Part shown: in pieces, positions 45,936 through 57,560 of the stretch
How the letters are laid out: each line of letters begins with the position of its first letter
Position numbering within the stretch: position 1 is the stretch's first letter
Assembly: GCA_021018815.1 (NCBI GenBank)
Contig: JAITYX010000012.1
Span: forward strand, 4,141,001-4,205,000
Source: Talinum fruticosum
Taxonomy: Eukaryota; Streptophyta; Magnoliopsida; Caryophyllales; Talinaceae
DNA: 64,000 bases
Direction: 5' to 3'
Made by a program: the position numbers and the translations under genes
Notes under the pieces: generated by a model
What the model saw: only the letters and a program-made list of their open reading frames with translations
Told to the model about the DNA's origin: nothing
Database searches by the model: none

Positions 45936-46074
45936 TCCATGCGTCCCCGACAATCTAGGGTGAGCCATTATCCCAAACCACTTGTTTTCTCTGTATTTTT
46001 ACTATATATACAACGTCAGGTTCCCATGATTAGGTCAGCAATTATCGTATTAAATCTCACAGTCATTGTGCATT

Positions 46075-46771
46075 AGTTCTTGGCTCAAAAGGTATTCCAA
46101 ACCACTTATTGTGGCTGAAATCTAGGGTGAAAACAATCGTTAGACTCAAAGTTGATGTTTACCAGAAATGGTAACAAACAACCCCGACATGGTGTGTGAG
46201 CTCGCGGGAAAATGTTGCTTCTCTAACTGCAAGAAGTTAACGGTAAGAAGCCACTTGTTTTTTCTTTTTAAAATGAGACTAATCAACTTTTATCATCCTG
46301 AAGAAACAAAACAACAATGGTAATCAAAGTATAAAAATACTTTTGTCCAAGATTAGACAAGGATTATAATTAACTTTTTTAATCTAATATTCAATATGTT
46401 TTAATTCCATTTTTTATGTATGTTCAAATGACAAAAGAGTAAGAGAAATGTATAGACACATATCGGTATTTGCCATTTTAAAATAATTTCAATTAACAAA
46501 TCTGGGTATACTAGGAATTAATGCAGATAATTCGTTTTAAACTTTGAAACAAGCTAGTTGAAACATCAAGTTAAGTTCATGAAAATACTGAGGTAAGATT
46601 TTTGTCCGAGTCCTGTTTGAGTGAGTTAGAAACCAAAGACTGAGTGTTCACTCAAGAAGAGCTTTCTAAGTGGGTCCGATAGAGATTGAAAGCTCGAGTA
46701 ATATTATTAATGTGTGAGAATGAATGGAATTCAAAACCCTTAGGAGAGATAAATTCATAATTGAGTCTTCA
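46075..46771 (-). mobile_element. partial solo LTR of the main copia family (S4)
   Basis: The minus-strand LTR start (TGAAGACTCAATT) is at 46771. Family blocks follow: AATCTTGGACAAAAGTATTTTTATACTTT near 46340-46360, and GTTTGTTACCATTTC...AGCC-type sequence to about 46075. The downstream half with TATA, U5 and LTR end is missing. Confidence 0.72.
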
Positions 46772-47477
46772 GAATGTATGTGGAAATTTACGGGAATATG
46801 TGATCTATTTTAGGGAACTCCCGTTAGGTTCTCTCGGTTGTGTTCTATTTGATGCTATCTCGTAATCCTTATTTATTGAGTTTCGGATCCTTAACCTTGC
46901 CTTGCATCGCCGCTCGTGTAAACCCTGCTAGACCCAGCTTGTTAACCGGCGCCTGTTAGGTTGAACCGGTCCGTTGGTCCACCTCGTGGTCAACGCCCGC
47001 TCGTTGAGCCATCTTCTTGTTTTCAGCCCGTTTCTTTGTAGTTTTTGAACTAGTTACTCAGGACCATGCTTTTACTTATCATTTATGTTTCTCTTTTTAT
47101 TATTTTCTTTTTGGCGGAATAGGCCCTAGAGCAATTTGCTCTAATTTGGTCTTTGTAATTTTTTGGCATCATAGAAATAAGGAGAGAATTTTAGTTTTGC
47201 GTTCATCTTCTTGCATAAGGTCTAATCATAATACAAAATACATAAATAATAACAAAATACCCTACAAAAAGTTATTCAATAATCGACATCTTCATCATCA
47301 TTAGCATCTCTAAAGAGATAGTTGCCCATATCCTCCACAATAAGCGTTGAAGCTCGCCTATTTGCTCGTTATGTGGGAAGAGCTAGCTCAAAAATCCCCA
47401 TTTGATTGTGAGGCCTCATTGGTAAGGTCCGCTATAAGACGATTGTGGAAACACAACCTACCATATGGGTCAAGCAC
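46772..47477. other. unassigned segment
   Basis: I see no family signature or credible gene here. Open frames at 47017-47304 and 47347-47622 lack motifs; the second lies antisense to the plant mobile domain relic. Confidence 0.3.
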
Positions 47478-49430
47478 TTACAAACACATAATGTTGATGC
47501 TAGCTCCAAACGAGCTAGGCTTAGGTTCGGATGAGCTCAATCCTACTTTAGAAGTTCTCTGCCTGCGAGAACGCCGTGAAGTACTAGCGTCGGCTCTGCT
47601 ACCGAACAGCATTCGAGATTGAGCAAATGACTTCGCATGAATCCCGATACCACGAAGGAAACCTTCCATAGGAGGAGACATAGAGCAATGATCTTAAGAA
47701 GATAAAAGAGTGATTAGCATACACAGTGAGAACTCAAGAAAACTCAAGAGTTAGCACTTCAACTTACTATAGTTACCTGAGATGATTGGAATGCACGATT
47801 AGTAAACGGGTCTCTAATCACACATAGTGCACATTGGAATTCGATGGACATCCTCCGAGATTGCTTCGGGTCATACTGCAATTTCATCATATTAGGAAAG
47901 ACATTTGAGCAAATAATAAAAACAAAGATCACAACACTCTTACCATTTTACGATTCCTTGGGAACGGATGTCCTACACACTCTTACTAAGGAATTTCAAG
48001 AATTTGGATGATATCCGGAGGCTCTCCAAGCAAAGAAACGCCAACTTCAAGGGGAGGAATATAGATGTCACCTAGGAATGCCTATATTACCCCAAGGTTA
48101 ATTTCCATACCATAAATAAAACAAAGTAATAAGAGAATGAAGGTTGCCGTTTGAGTCATAATCCTCCCTAGATATTGAGGACGAAGTCAAAGTTGGGTAC
48201 AGGAAAAGTGTGCAAGGATACTCGGTTATCATCTCTTCATGCCTTTTTAGAGTAAGTAAATGAAGGTAGAACGTGGTCTACGATGGATCCTTCAGAATAA
48301 AAGGTGGCCATGTGTTGTGCCAAATTTAGGGTTTAACTCGCTCGAAGAAGGAACCAGTAGAAACCAAATGGGCCTTCTAAGAGAACCCGCTCTCACTTAG
48401 ATCTTTTGTAACTCGATTCATGAAGCAAGGTGGTCTCGGCTCCAATGGTGGAAGTTGGCTTGCCCTAAAACATAAGAATTTAGCCTATAAGCATTGTGGC
48501 AAGGATCGTAAGCTTAAATGGTCGAGCAAAAGAAACTAGGCAAGGGTTAGAACCGGCGCGACTCCACCACAGCGCAGACCACGATCCACACTAGATCGTG
48601 TGCTATGTAAGAATTTAAAAGCTGGAAAATAACAACATTTTGGACCGGACTAGTCTAAAATCTAAAATTCTAAATAAGCATACCATGTACAATTTATTAA
48701 GGACATAAATATGCAAGGCCAATTCTTTTTGGTTACGTAAGGAAGACCTTTACCCATGCGACCACTATCGGAAACAACGGGTGAATCGTTGAGCGAGATG
48801 AAAACTAAGGAAAGTACTCAGTACATCCACAACTCGCAAATTTACCACACAAGAAAATTTTCGATCTATACAAAATAAAGGTCAAAGGCTAAGAGGAATA
48901 GAGCAAACCTGAATGATCCTCCACAAACATGACAATGGCATGAAGTCTGTCTAAATATAGTTCATCACCGGTACGCTGACCCCTACACGTAGACCCCTTA
49001 TCAAAACAAGCATACATGGGCACACCCCAATTGAGGTCCTTTATCTGGTCTAAGTTTATCAAATTGGCTAGATAGTGAACGTGGACTTTAGACCCTTGGT
49101 CGGAAAAGATAGACATACATAATACAAAGGAAATCATCATACGAGTTTGTTGTTGTGGGTCGTGTTGAGCCCACAACTTAGCACAGGAGAAAACTAAAAG
49201 AAGATGGAATACGTAAAATAATTGGCATCAAGAAATTGAACAACAATCAGATCGAGAGATGTGAAGAAGATAATCTCGAATTTTGTACATATTTTGGTCA
49301 AATACTAAGGGTTCACAAAAAATTTGAATCCGTAAGGACGACAAAATCTAAAGGAGTAATGGTCATTTCCCCAAGTGGGAGATTAAACGTGTTAGTGGTA
49401 TCCCAAAATTTCACACATATAGCCTAAGTG
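47478..49430 (-). pseudogene. plant mobile domain (PMD) gene relic
   Basis: On the minus strand near 49420-49335 lies FWDTTNTFNLPLGEMTITPL, the conserved start of the PMD fold. About 200 bp on, SIFSDQGSKVHVHYLANLI and LNWGVPMYACFDKG (49130-48985) match its middle part. Further pieces are FHHWSRDHL-like near 48440 and IYIPPLEVGVSLLGEPPDII near 48050. Two canonical GT-AG introns appear at 47876-47943 and 47693-47776, and an Arg/Ser-rich tail ends at 47478. PMD proteins include MAIL1/MAIN and transposon-encoded forms. Stops in the core show decay. A transposon origin is likely given the setting, but no TIR or LTR ties it to one. Confidence 0.6.
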
Positions 49431-50769
49431 ATGCCCGATTAGTGAAGTCACAAAAATGACTTAAAGTAGTGTAGACAAGACTAAACTCGACATCGGTTAG
49501 AATTTCCTCCAACTAGTAGTTTCTCTCTCGAAGGTGTCAAAGAACTTTTTGATAGCTCCACTACTCACAACGGTCTCCCTCTACAAAGCAAAGGAACTAA
49601 CCACTCTAGCATAAAATAAGAGAAATTCAACTTGGACAATCATCGTAGCAAAGATTGCTAAAGAAGTGACATGGCATGCGACCTCCACTAAGAGGTCGCT
49701 TGGATTCCATTCATGGTGAGGGCACCAATCTCTTTTCGCGAAAAGTCTTATGTTAAGCCCTCGGCCCTTGTCCTTTTTTGGGATGAGGACACCTTCTAAA
49801 CATACTTTGAAGATTTTTTAATAAGAAAACCACACTAGTTTTCTCAAGAAGTGAGAAAGCAAGCTCAAGACCAAGCAATAAGAAGCATGAAAAGCGATTA
49901 TGAAAATGCAAAAAGTGAGCTTCCAAGCCTCTGCTTTTATAGGCATTTTTAGCTGCATGGAAAAAAGATAAAGCAAAAGGTGAAGCGATTTTCCAATTGG
50001 TAGGAAGAAACGTTCCCCGACTAAGAACTACCAAAGCCCGATCGACACTTGTTTCCCTGTGACTATGTTGGTCCCGGCGCATGCATCGGGTGGTACTAGG
50101 TGTGCCCTTCAACCCGTGCTGGTTCCAAGGAGGTGTGGTTGATAACTAAAGCAGAGCCATGCATGCATGTGGACCTATAGGGCTCACTAGTTCAACTTCT
50201 TTACGTTTACTTTTTCAGTCTCCTTTGATTGAAGCATTTAGGTAAAATACTAAACTTTCATCCATTTAATTATTTACTAACAGAATGTTCATACATCGGA
50301 ACTATTTAGCCAAGCTTCGGATCAAGAATCGGTCAAGCTCCAACATATTACTCGACCTTCAGGACTTCTATTAAGCCAAGCTCATAATTTTGCTAGCCGG
50401 ATCTTAGAAGGCCCTTATTCATCGGAGTTCGAGTTAAGAAGCAATCGATTTCGGATCTCATAATCGGTTAGCATCGGACATGACGTTAGAAAAATGAGAT
50501 AAGTACCCTTTATTGTCTACTTTAACCCTTCGTCTTTCATACTTGGTCTTATCTTTTCATTTGGGTGATGAAATTTATTTTTCTTAACTTGGTGATGAAA
50601 TTTTAATTGTTTGGTCCAAAAGCTTTTGTTAATGTTTACTTTTCATTTGTAAAATTAATATAAGTACCCTTTAATGGCTAGCAACTGGGCTCAGCTCATG
50701 GCCCAAGTAGTTTTAACTATTTGGTCTAGAAGCTTTGTGCCAAGGTGACTTGTCCATTTTTCAAATTCT
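49431..50769. other. unassigned segment upstream of the PMD relic
   Basis: A minus-strand frame at 49753-50112 has no motif and could be leader or decayed N-terminus of the PMD gene. At 50495-50745 two imperfect copies of TAAGTACCCTTTA...TTTGGTC(C/T)A(A/G)AAGCTTT lie about 150 bp and 110 bp apart in their two blocks. Nothing else is recognisable. Confidence 0.3.
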
Positions 50770-51021
50770 TTTACCTTTGAAATAACATCAAGAGACTTCC
50801 CTAAAATTAATTTCAAAAAAATGGTTAATAAAAATTACAAATCATACTTTCACCTAAAACTACTTCAAAAGTCTAATTCTAAAATCATCTTAATAAGAGA
50901 TGTACCTCATTTCCTAAATCAAAATTAAACTTCAAAAATAAAAAGAGAGAGTCGATGCTTTGTGGAGAAACGCGGTGTGACTTCCCCTCCTCGGTGGAGG
51001 CAAGACGTGGTTCCTACGAAG
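50770..51021 (+). mobile_element. 3' end of a gypsy LTR (fragment)
   Basis: It matches the end of the 24399-26285 LTR: a TTAATAAGAG(A/G)(T/C)G block, GCTTTGTGGAGAAA for GCTTCGTGGGGAAA, and a final GGTTCCTAC. The PBS expected next is absent. Confidence 0.55.
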
Positions 51022-51029
51022 AACAAGCT

Positions 51030-51709
51030 AATGTTCTTCCTCTTCTTCTTCCTCATCGTCATCTTCTTTTGAGTCTTCAACTTCCTAATATGAGGCATTG
51101 ATAAGCTCTTGTTGAGCCTTCTTTCCTTGTTATCTTTGAGGCTTCTTCTTCTTCTTCTTCTTCTTCGGATGAGGGGGTTGGGAAGGATCTAAGCTCCTAA
51201 AACATCTCCTTGAGCTATTTTGTGAGGGTCCGGGCATCAGCAAGTTGTTTTTCAAGTGATTATACATATGAAGAAGAGTAGGGAGAAGGCATTAGATTGC
51301 AGGTAACCCAACATGGAATTTTTGAGCTACGAGATAGGAGATTTGAGACACGTTTTTCAATGTTATGAGTTGCGGAACTAAGCTCAAAAGTGCAAGAAGC
51401 AAAGAGAAGAGTGAGAGAAGATGGCTAAAAAGATTTTAGACATATAATTCCAAACATAAGATAAAGTTTCCTGGTATCCAGGATTTACTAAATTGTCAAA
51501 ATTGCGGCAGGAAGAAATTGATTTTTAGGATTGTGTTGTTAGGGTTCTCTTCGAAGGGTATAAGTGGAACGCAGTCCTCATCAAAAAGAAATAGAGAATT
51601 CGGGCTTGGACGTCAACTATGTGATGGAAAAATTTTTTCGAGACTTTGTTGAACTCGGGTATACTTGGAGTCGAAGACATTAGCCACGTGAGGGATCTTT
51701 TTAGTGTTG
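51030..51709 (-). pseudogene. third ORF of copia copy E, C-terminal half
   Basis: On the minus strand, SRKNFSIT-like and F(L/D)MRTAFHLYPSKRTLTTQ segments near 51640-51540 match the conserved KNFS...KENPNSK region of the third ORFs in A and D. A helical part and a Glu-rich tail (SSEEEEEEEEASK, from the TTC-rich tract at 51140-51180) follow. Element D inserted at 51710 with TSD TGTTG; the N-terminal half continues at 62690. Confidence 0.65.
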
Positions 51710-53233
51710 TGAAGCTTTGCTCTTGGAGATACTTAGTCACCCTAGAGGGGGCGAATAGGGTGATGCGAAAATTTGAACAATAACTGGAAGATTAAGGTTT
51801 AAAACAAGCTTTAAGAATGTCCGAGTCTAGATTGGACTCGGAAAAGTATGAACTCGCATTTTATATGGAAACCCTCCCGGGCGGAAAACCACGGCCGGTG
51901 CTAATCCAAGCACCAAGTTAAATCCACTATTTTGAATCCACAAAATACAGTAGAAAGACTTCACCGAATTGCTCCCTTGGACAATTCCTTACAAGATTTT
52001 CCTAGACTCGAAGTTCCCTTATCTCGATCTAGTACTTCCTAACCGAGGTAACCTTTACACCTAGGGACAATTGAGCTGAGATAACCCTTACAGCTTAGTC
52101 AAGGGTCCTTACTCGGAAAGTAAGAATTAAAGTTTGTGACTGATTACAAGACCAAACACCTCGGAAAGATGTTAAGTACATAGTTGGAGTTGTAAGTAGA
52201 AGATTGAGTATGAATACAAAGACTTTTGCTTATGTATGTGTATTGACAATGGGTCCAACAATCTTCAAGTCTTGAGAGTTGGCTTCTATTTATAGATGAC
52301 CAAGCAGATTAGCCGTTATGACTAGCTTCGATTAGAAGTCTTCGTGACCGTTGTAACGGTTCTTCCGAGTGACTCGAAAAGATCCGTTGAGATGTGAACG
52401 TTATACAACGGCTCTTGACTCCTTAGGATGTCCCAATTCACTAGTGGTGTCTCGAAAAGTTGGGTGGAAACCACCGTTGACCTTAGCGTTGGAGATTTTC
52501 GGTTTGGAAACAGACAACCCCGACACGATTGTCCGGGCCTTGGTTAGAAGTAGAAAAGCCTTGTCTGCTGGTGATTGACAGCTTGAAGCCGGTTACTTTG
52601 GTAATTCAAAAATAGGATAACCTCATTTAGATAACCTACAAAAGCTAATCAATTTTGGTTATTAAAGTATAAAACACTTTGGTCCAAGATTAGTCACGAG
52701 ATAATAATTTAATTAAGATAATTAAGTGCATAATTATCCGAGTCTTGGAAGAATGGAATTTTCTAAGTCTAATATTCATTTTACTCAAATTCCATCCAAG
52801 TTAGTCTAGAGAAAGATCAAGTTGGATAAAGAATATCGAGTAAGAATACTTGATCTAGACAAATATAGTTCAAACAAAACAAGCTGACTTAAATAGATGA
52901 ATTAACACCATAATTCACTTGAACTTAGAATATAAAGTCGGACCTGAGTTTAAACGTGTTAGAAAGAATGTTTGAACATGCGATACATTTGAGTGTTGTC
53001 CGAGTGACTCGGAACTACACATGTGAAATGATGAGCAAGAGTATGCTTTCCGAGTCAGTCGAATCGGATGAAAACATATGTAATAGTTTATGTAACACTC
53101 GAAAAGGTTCTATACCACTCGTAAAAGTTTCTATAGCACTTAGAATGACTTGTAATCAAAACATACAAGAGATGAAGTTTGTACCTGATTCCTTGATAGT
53201 ACTCGAATGTTACATGCAAAGTCCGAGTCTTCA
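51710..53233 (-). mobile_element. 3' LTR of element D
   Basis: 1524 bp. On the minus strand it runs from TGAAGACTCGGAC (53233) to GAGCAAAGCTTCA (51710). It contains a TATA box (CTATAAATAGAAGCC) at about 52285-52300, the GTAAGGGTTATCTCAG block and the U5 hairpin CACCCTA...TAGGGTG at 51730-51755. Confidence 0.95.
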
Positions 53234-53250
53234 ATCTCCCCTTTTGTTGA
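53234..53250 (-). other. polypurine tract of element D
   Basis: On the minus strand, CAACAAAAGGGGAGAT ends at the first base of the 3' LTR. Confidence 0.85.
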
Positions 53251-53952
53251 AAGGTATTCCTTACTTAGATAGAAACTTTGTTAGTGTTATACCCCTAAGT
53301 TTTCATTCTTTCTCAAAGAATATGTCGAGTATAAAGATAGAATCGTATAAAATATCTAGAGTGATTCAAACTTAGATTTTATCGGAGCAATTAAGCTTAG
53401 ATTGCATGAGAGCTAAAAACTGAAGTATTGCATAGAAATGAAGTGAATCAAGCTTAGAGTATTGCTTATATCGAGCAAAAAAAAAAAAATAACCGAGTTG
53501 ATAGATCAAAGTGAGAAAAAAATGTAACCGAGTTGATATATTAGGGCAAGATAAACTCGTAAAAGAAATTGTAACTCGGAAAGCAATTACACTCGAGAGA
53601 TAAATAAGCTCGAAATAGAAAATTCATTAATATTCACATAGAAACAATATGTACACAAAAGGGTGAGAGAAAAACTCCCCTAAACAAGACAACAAATTTT
53701 TCTAACTATTCTCCCCTTTGTTATTCGGAAAAAACAAAAGAGGAAGAATGTATCAAGAAGATACAATTTGTTTGTCTAGAGAAAAAAATAAAATGAAAGA
53801 AAGAAAGATTAAGAAGGTGGAGAGGGAGCGAGTCCGAGTCGAGGTGGAGGGACAAGTAGTGCACCTTCGCTGGTAAGAGCGGGATGATGTTGAAGATCGA
53901 GGCGGGGCAACACTCGGGATCTCCGGGATGGGCTTTGCTCTAAGTGGCTGAC
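53251..53952 (-). other. 3' non-coding spacer of element D
   Basis: Spacer between third ORF and PPT, with a 13-base A run at 53478-53490. No gene is seen; a 139-residue open frame on + at 52956-53375 spans the LTR end and is not protein-like. Confidence 0.6.
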
Positions 53953-55428
53953 CTAGAACCAGGTCGTCCGGAGGTTCATCCTCTTGGAACTTGACCGAGG
54001 GAGGTGCTTGCTCGGTCCGGACAGCTGCCGACCGACCTTTGTCGGCAGGGTCTTCGACCCACTCGGACTACTATCCGAGCTGATCGCTCCGACCGGAGGG
54101 CCGGAGCACCTTATCCCTCTCGCTGCTTCTGCTCCTTCTTCTTCCTTCTCTTCTTCTTCCTTCTCCCCTTCCTCCTTCCGCTCACGAGGAGCCGCCTCAG
54201 CCTGCAGTCTCCTCTTCTTCATCTTCTTCATCCCCGAGAGGGATTTGGCCGGGCTTGAGAACTCCTCGGATGTATCCGAGTTGCTCGGGTCCCGAGCAGC
54301 CTTTGAGCGCCTTTCTTGAAAGAGCTCAATCATCTCTTTCTGCTCCTTGATGAGTGCCTTCATCTCAAGAAGCACATCTTGCTTGCTCTCGATTTGGGAC
54401 TCGAGCAGTCTTTTGATTGATGGTCATTGACTCGTAGGACAGTCTTGAATGACCGGAGGGTGTCCTTGAGTTTAGTGGACAATGAGGAGATCTTTTCCAT
54501 TATTGTGGTGGACAAGGCGGAAGAAAGGACTCGAGAAACACCTGAAGTGGAGGCACCACCAGGTAGAGGAGGTAGAGAGAGAAGAGCTTTAGTCCGAGTT
54601 TGAGGCGAAGATGGTGGCATCGGTTTTGAGCTATGGACCCGAGATACCCCGTTGGTTTTCCCGGTATCCATACCCAAGGAGTTCTTTTCTGCTAACAACA
54701 ATGGTAGCCTCAAAAACCACGTTAGGATCTCGGGGAGGGGAACTTTGAATTGTTTGAAAATAAAAATGAGAAGAGCCCCAAAAGGAAGAGGGGTGGATTT
54801 CTTAGTCCGAGCTGGCACAGCGGCCATCCGTTCGATAATAGCTGGAAAGAGGTCTACTTCGTAGCCCTTAAGAATGTCAAAAAGAGCTTTAAGATGCTTG
54901 GAGTTAGGATTTTCTTTGCTCGAATGCTGAGAGAAGAAGGTTTTGATCAGCAAGAAACATAGAAGATGCGCTTCGACTTTAGTTGAGTCACCGAGAAGTT
55001 TTTGCGTGACTCAGGAAATTATTTTGCGTACTTCTCAAAGAATTCATTAGCAACCTTGTTGAAAGGTATACGGTTGCTGTTAGGAAAAGAGAAGATAGTT
55101 TGAAAAGATGGTGGAGGAAAGAGACGTTTACGCGAACAACATCTTAAACTCCGGAGGTGAGGATACCCTCGGAGTCGGATAGGTTTGAGTAGAACTCGAA
55201 ACAAGTTCTGGGTAGATGAACTCGTTGAAACAGAGGAAATTGTAAACCCCTATTGTTTTGATGTTATTCAACCACGAAAACTTGGTGGTTAGGAAGAATT
55301 TGTCATCCAACATTAGGTGTTGGGTGACAATGATTTTCGAGGGGTTGGAAGAGCCCTCTTGACTTTTTGTGTGAGGTTTCTTGGTTGCAAAACCAAGAAA
55401 GTCTCAGGTGGGAACCTCTCTTCAGCAT
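53953..55428 (-). pseudogene. third (envelope-position) ORF of element D
   Basis: The ATG at 55428 starts MLKRGSHLRLSW. Conserved blocks: LDDKFFLTTKFSWLNNIKTI (55310-55250), FLCFNEFIYPELV, KENPNSKHLKALFDILKGYE (54910-54850), VDLFPAIIERMAAVPAR and FGALLIFIFKQFKVPLPEIL. A Ser/Pro-rich stretch, a helical part (LSTKLKDTLRSFKTVLR), MLLEMKALIKEQKEMIELFQ and a Lys/Glu-rich tail follow, with stop at 53953. Frames change near 55130-54960 and near 54370. It is the best-preserved third ORF: the core from 54953 to 54360 (197 residues) is open. No signal peptide or membrane helix is evident, so I do not call it an envelope protein. Function unknown. Confidence 0.75.
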
Positions 55429-56103
55429 GTTTGAGTGTGAAAAGAGAGAGAAGATGAACTTTGAGAGAGAGAGAGAGTATAGAAGATAGCTCGAAGAGAG
55501 AGAGCGAGTAGAGAGTGAAGAGAAATAAAAGAGTAGAGAGAGAGCTGAGAGCAATCGGTGCTTACTTGAGATTTCTTACACTTAGCTTGAGAGAGACGGT
55601 TCCTTCTTTGAAAACAAGTGAACTTGATCGAGATGTAGTAAGCGAGAGAGAGAAAATGTAGAGAGTAAAGTAGCGAAATGAAGGAAAAAGGATGCTATTT
55701 ATAGAGAAAGCATTGTCCATCAGTATTCGTTCTAACTCAACTCTCCAACGGTCGCCTCGGACCAGTGTGACTGTTCCGCTCTCCAACGTTTAGAATTCCA
55801 TCGATTGTCTACCAGCAGCTAGTTCTCCGATTGATGCGCGTGAGAGAGAGAGAGAAAAGAGAGATTTTAAAAGAAATTTCTGAAATTCTCCACTAATCTA
55901 GAGATGATTTCGAAGTTTGACGTCCATTTTTCTCAAAATCTGAGTCCGACTTAATAAAGTTTCGAGTGACTCAAAAGCTGCAAACAAGCAATCACTCATA
56001 GCTTAATATCACTGGCTCAACTGAACTAATTGTTATTAAAACATAAAAACGAAGCATTTAACACATAATCATGCAAAGTAATTCCACTCGTAAAAGCACA
56101 TAA
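55429..56103 (-). other. spacer between pol and third ORF of element D
   Basis: Non-coding. GA-rich on + (CT-rich on -) at 55440-55560, with the TATA-like box at 55695-55704. Confidence 0.6.
55695..55704 (-). promoter_or_regulatory. candidate internal TATA box upstream of the third ORF (element D)
   Basis: On the minus strand, CTATAAATAG followed by CATCC, identical over 15 bases to element A at 9101-9115. It lies about 270 bp before the ATG at 55428 with CT-rich tracts between. Confidence 0.5.
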
Positions 56104-57560
56104 TTATACATTAATCATGCCAAGCTCATTCCTAATAAAGCAAAACTGATCCTCACTAAGTGGTTTAGTAAAGATATCAGCTAATTGAAGTTTGGTAGGA
56201 ATGAAGTCAAGTTCAATATCACCTTTCTCGGAATGGTCTCTTAGAAAATGATACCCGACCTCAATATGCTTTGTCTTTGAGTGCCTGAACTAGATTCTTA
56301 GTGATGCTGATTGCACTTTGATTTTCACACTTGATTGGAATTAATTTGAATGTAAGTCTAAGATCTCTCAAGTGTTGTTTTATCCATAAAATTTGAGCAC
56401 AGACATGCTCCAAACTGTAATGTATTCGAGTTCAGCAGTTGATAGAGCTACCGAGTTCTGTTTCTTTGAGTGCCAAGATATAAGGGATTGACCTAGAAAT
56501 TGGCAGGCTCCCGAGGTGTTCTTTCTATCAACTTTATATCTAGTATAGTCAGCATCCGAGTATCCGAGTGTGAGTCGGTTCCGAGTCTCTTGAGTACCAT
56601 AGACCTAGATTCTAAGTCCCTACAAGATATCCGAAAATTCTCTTCACCGCAATGAGATGTGATTCCTTTGGATTAGCTTGAAATCTTGCACATAGACATA
56701 CACTAAACATTATGTCTGGTCTACTGGAAGTAAGATATAGTAGATATCCAATCATACCTCGATAGAGTTTCGATCTACTACTTTACGTTTTTCGTCTAAG
56801 TCTAGTTTTATGCTCGCTGCTCATAGGTGTTGCTACATGCTTTTCATCTTGAAGTTTGTACTTCATCAGCAGGTCCTTGGTATACTTCAATTGATGGACA
56901 TAAATGCCATCTTTGTCTTGCTTTATTTGTAGACCAAGGAAGAAGTTGAGTTCTCCCATCATGCTCATTTGAAATTCCTGTCTCATTAACTCAAAAAATC
57001 TCAACATAGAATTTCATTAGTAGCTCTAAATATTATATCATCAACATAGATATGAGCAATAAGAAAGTCTTTCCCCTTGATTTTTATAAAAAGAATATTG
57101 TCAATCTGACCTCTTCTAAAATCATTTTCAACCAACAAATTGCTCGAGTCTTTCATACCAAGCTTTGGGAGCTTGTTTAAGACCATAAAGAGCTTTTTGC
57201 AAGTTGAAAACATGATTTGGAAATTCTGAGTTTTCAAATCCAGGGGTTGCTCAATATAGACTTCCTCTTTAATGAAACCATTAAGGAAAATACATTTAAC
57301 ATCCATTTGATACAGCTTTGATATTCATGCTTGATGCAAATGCCAATAAGATTCTAATAGCTTTAATTCTAGCAACAGGTGTAAAGATTGTAACCTTCTT
57401 CTTGATTGTAACCTTGAGCCACAAGTTCATCCTTATTTCGACTACCAACCCACCTTCATCCAGCTTTGTTCTTAAAAACCCATTGGGTTTCTATGAGTGG
57501 GTGGTCATAAGGTCGTTTTGTCGAGTCTAGACTTGGTTTCTTTCAAATTGATTGAGTTCC
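56104..57560 (-). pseudogene. copia RT and RNase H of element D
   Basis: RT retains [20 protein letters not shown] (57306 onward) and the catalytic HIYVDDIIFRATNEI at about 57060-57010, with YVDD intact. The RT end MRQEFQMSMMGELNFFLGLQ is at 56985-56920. RNase H follows with GMIGYLLYL-type sequence near 56755, WHSKK near 56465, and FTKPLSEDQFCFIRNELGMI ending at the stop at 56104. The 5' part of RT (VAQGYNQEE near 57410) is out of frame. Confidence 0.87.

Noticed and set aside
47017..47622. Two open frames on the + strand as genes
   Set aside because: No motifs; the second is antisense to the Arg/Ser-rich tail of the PMD relic, which has better support.
52956..53375. 139-residue open frame on the + strand
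   Set aside because: It spans the end of the D 3' LTR, the PPT and spacer, and similar sequence in the 5' LTR at 62410-62690 is interrupted.
54004..54319. Open frames on the + strand opposite the third ORF of element D
   Set aside because: Ser/Phe-rich antisense shadows of the Lys/Glu-rich tail.
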